Shown: positions 22,430-23,799 of the stretch, piece after piece
How positions within the stretch are numbered: position 1 is the first letter of the stretch
Layout: the number at the start of each line of letters is the position of its first letter
Assembly: GCA_900757905.1 (NCBI GenBank)
Contig: CAAEPN010000221.1
Location: 1 to 23,799 of the forward strand
Length of the DNA stretch: 23,799 nt
Direction: 5' to 3'
Source: Clostridia bacterium
GTDB taxonomy: Bacteria > Bacillota > Clostridia > Oscillospirales > CAG-382
Made by a program: the position numbers and the translations under genes
Notes under the pieces: generated by a model
What the model was told of the DNA's origin: nothing
The model's input: only the letters and a program-made list of their open reading frames with translations
Databases searched by the model: none

Positions 22430-23799
22430 ATGTCTGATAAAAACAACAAATTCGAAAGCGGCTCGACCGAGGAATTCCGCGCGATCCGCATGAAACGCCA
22501 TAAAAACCGCCCGCAGCATGCGGCCGGCACAAAGGAAAAGAAAAAACTGGCCGGCTGGCAAAAGCTGTTACTTGTGCTTTTGTCTTTGGTTTTGCTTGCC
22601 GTCATCGCAGCCGGCGTTGTGTTTGCATACTTCAAGTACATACACAAGCCGGTCTCGAACGACAATTTTGTCCCCAAGCCCGACGACACCGTCCTTGTGG
22701 ACGACACCGGAAAGCCTGTGCCTACAAGCACCTTGCGCGACGGCCGCTACAATTTCCTCGCCGTCGGCTGCGACCGCAAGGAATGGCTGTCCGACGTTAT
22801 CATGCTTGCCACGTATGATGTCAAGGAAAAATCCGTTTCCATTCTACAGATTCCGCGCGACACGTATGTCACGGTCACCAAGAAGCTGATTTTGGACGAC
22901 AATGGCGCAATCTCCGTTTCCAACTTTGACGGAAAGAGCGGCTACGGCTGCAAGATAAACGCGGTTCTCGGCCATGGCGGCAATTTTGCCGGAAGTGAGT
23001 TAAAACGCATTGCCGGCCTTGCTGCGGACAAGACCGATTCCGAGATTGACGCTATCTGCAAGGAATCCTTCCTCGATATCGACCGCAAGACGCTCACGTC
23101 CTATATGAATGCGACCGGCAGCGCCAAGAGCGACGCGGAATACAAGATCAAGTTAAAATTCGCGATCAAGTATTTAAGCACGCTGCTTTACCGCTGCTAC
23201 GGCTTCTCGGCAGATTTCTACGCACAAGTCAATCTTGACGGCTTTGTCAACATCGTGGACGCAATCGGCGGCGTGGACGTTTACGTCCAAGAGGACATGA
23301 ACTACGATGACCCGTACCAAGATCTGCATATCCACATCAAATCCGGCAATCAGCATCTGAACGGCAAGGACGCCGAAGGCTTCATCCGCTTCCGCTACGG
23401 CTATGCCGGTGCGGACATCGCCCGTATCGACGCACAGAAGATATTCATGACGGCGTTCATCAAAAAGCTTATGAGCATTGAGGGAATTTCCAAGCTCAAC
23501 GACCTTGTCAAAGAGATAAACGCCAACCTAAACACCAACGTTTCCCTCTCCGACGCGCTGTATTTTGCCACCAATGCGCTCGATTTGGATTTAACCAAAG
23601 TCGTTATGCTCACCATGCCCGGCACGCCGGCCTATATCAATAACGTGTCTTACTATTTGGTCAACAAGACTGCGCTCATAGAGACCTTCAACACCTATTT
23701 GAACAAGTACAGCGAACCGCTTGACGAAAGTCACTTCCTCGTGGTTCAGGGTGCAAGCAAGGACACCAGCCGCGAACCGCTCACGGCTACCGATATCGA
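22430..23799 (+). CDS. LytR-CpsA-Psr (LCP) family cell-wall protein, partial at the window end
   Basis: LCP proteins attach teichoic acids, capsule or other glycopolymers to peptidoglycan on the outer membrane face. The first 456 codons are present and the frame is open at the window edge. The product has a basic cytoplasmic tail (about 1-44), one membrane helix (about 46-68) and an extracellular LCP domain with NFLAVGCDR, SDVIMLA, IPRDTYV (Arg143), INAVLGHGG (from Ile176), LDGFVNIVDAIGGVDVYV (from about 269) and FRYGYAGADIARID (Arg332). About 90 residues separate INAV from DGFV, roughly 50 more than usual. GAAAGG lies 10 bases before the ATG. It follows yqeK; rsfS would be the expected next gene beyond the window. 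Confidence 0.92.
   Translation, partial: MSDKNNKFESGSTEEFRAIRMKRHKNRPQHAAGTKEKKKLAGWQKLLLVLLSLVLLAVIAAGVVFAYFKYIHKPVSNDNFVPKPDDTVLVDDTGKPVPTSTLRDGRYNFLAVGCDRKEWLSDVIMLATYDVKEKSVSILQIPRDTYVTVTKKLILDDNGAISVSNFDGKSGYGCKINAVLGHGGNFAGSELKRIAGLAADKTDSEIDAICKESFLDIDRKTLTSYMNATGSAKSDAEYKIKLKFAIKYLSTLLYRCYGFSADFYAQVNLDGFVNIVDAIGGVDVYVQEDMNYDDPYQDLHIHIKSGNQHLNGKDAEGFIRFRYGYAGADIARIDAQKIFMTAFIKKLMSIEGISKLNDLVKEINANLNTNVSLSDALYFATNALDLDLTKVVMLTMPGTPAYINNVSYYLVNKTALIETFNTYLNKYSEPLDESHFLVVQGASKDTSREPLTATDI

Noticed and set aside
1..23799. tRNA or rRNA genes, CRISPR arrays, insertion sequences, prophage genes
   Set aside because: I looked for clover-leaf patterns, regularly spaced repeats, transposase or integrase motifs and duplicated ends on both strands and found none.

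Overview
The window reads as a chromosomal housekeeping region from a member of the Clostridia, most like an Oscillospiraceae-type gut Firmicute. This is inferred from Shine-Dalgarno sequences of the AGGAGG type, frequent GTG/TTG starts, the non-mevalonate isoprenoid pathway, a LytR-CpsA-Psr cell-wall protein, and the gene orders plsX-rnc-radical SAM-smc-ftsY and yhbY-nadD-yqeK-LCP. I see no tRNA, rRNA, CRISPR array, insertion sequence or prophage gene.

Layout: the left 5.8 kb is read from the minus strand, the rest from the plus strand, and the two halves diverge from a 406-base AT-rich gap (5777-6182). Minus strand, in order of transcription: ispD-ispF-rsuA (isoprenoid precursors and a 16S rRNA pseudouridine synthase); a separately controlled acyl-CoA ligase; rplS with its own strong promoter, a folded leader and a terminator; lepB (signal peptidase I); and the first 13 codons of an FAD/NAD-binding oxidoreductase. 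Plus strand: ktrB-ktrA (potassium uptake), a TrmH-type RNA methyltransferase, dprA, topA, plsX, rnc, a radical SAM protein, smc, ftsY, an XTP/dITP pyrophosphatase, yhbY, nadD, yqeK and an LCP protein cut by the window edge. Gaps are short and several genes nearly touch, so most of the right side is probably one or a few long transcripts serving DNA topology, chromosome segregation, protein targeting, RNA maturation and nucleotide hygiene.

The most interesting element is the 282-base gap between rsuA and the acyl-CoA ligase (3435-3716). On the minus strand it holds an extended -10 promoter, a Shine-Dalgarno sequence, a 25-codon reading frame with five consecutive tyrosine codons, and five short complementary segments that can pair in two mutually exclusive ways, the last pair being a terminator followed by a T-run. 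This is the layout of a translation-coupled (trp/phe-type) transcription attenuator that senses charged tRNA-Tyr, here placed before a CoA ligase and not before an aromatic amino acid biosynthesis gene. A second 16-codon frame overlaps the leader stop (TAATG) and runs through the switching helices.

Other points: ktrB has no usable ATG/GTG and probably starts at ATT or CTG; the rplS leader can form alternative stems; a cluster of strong hairpins lies between lepB and the next gene; and the LCP protein carries an extra stretch of about 50 residues inside its catalytic domain.
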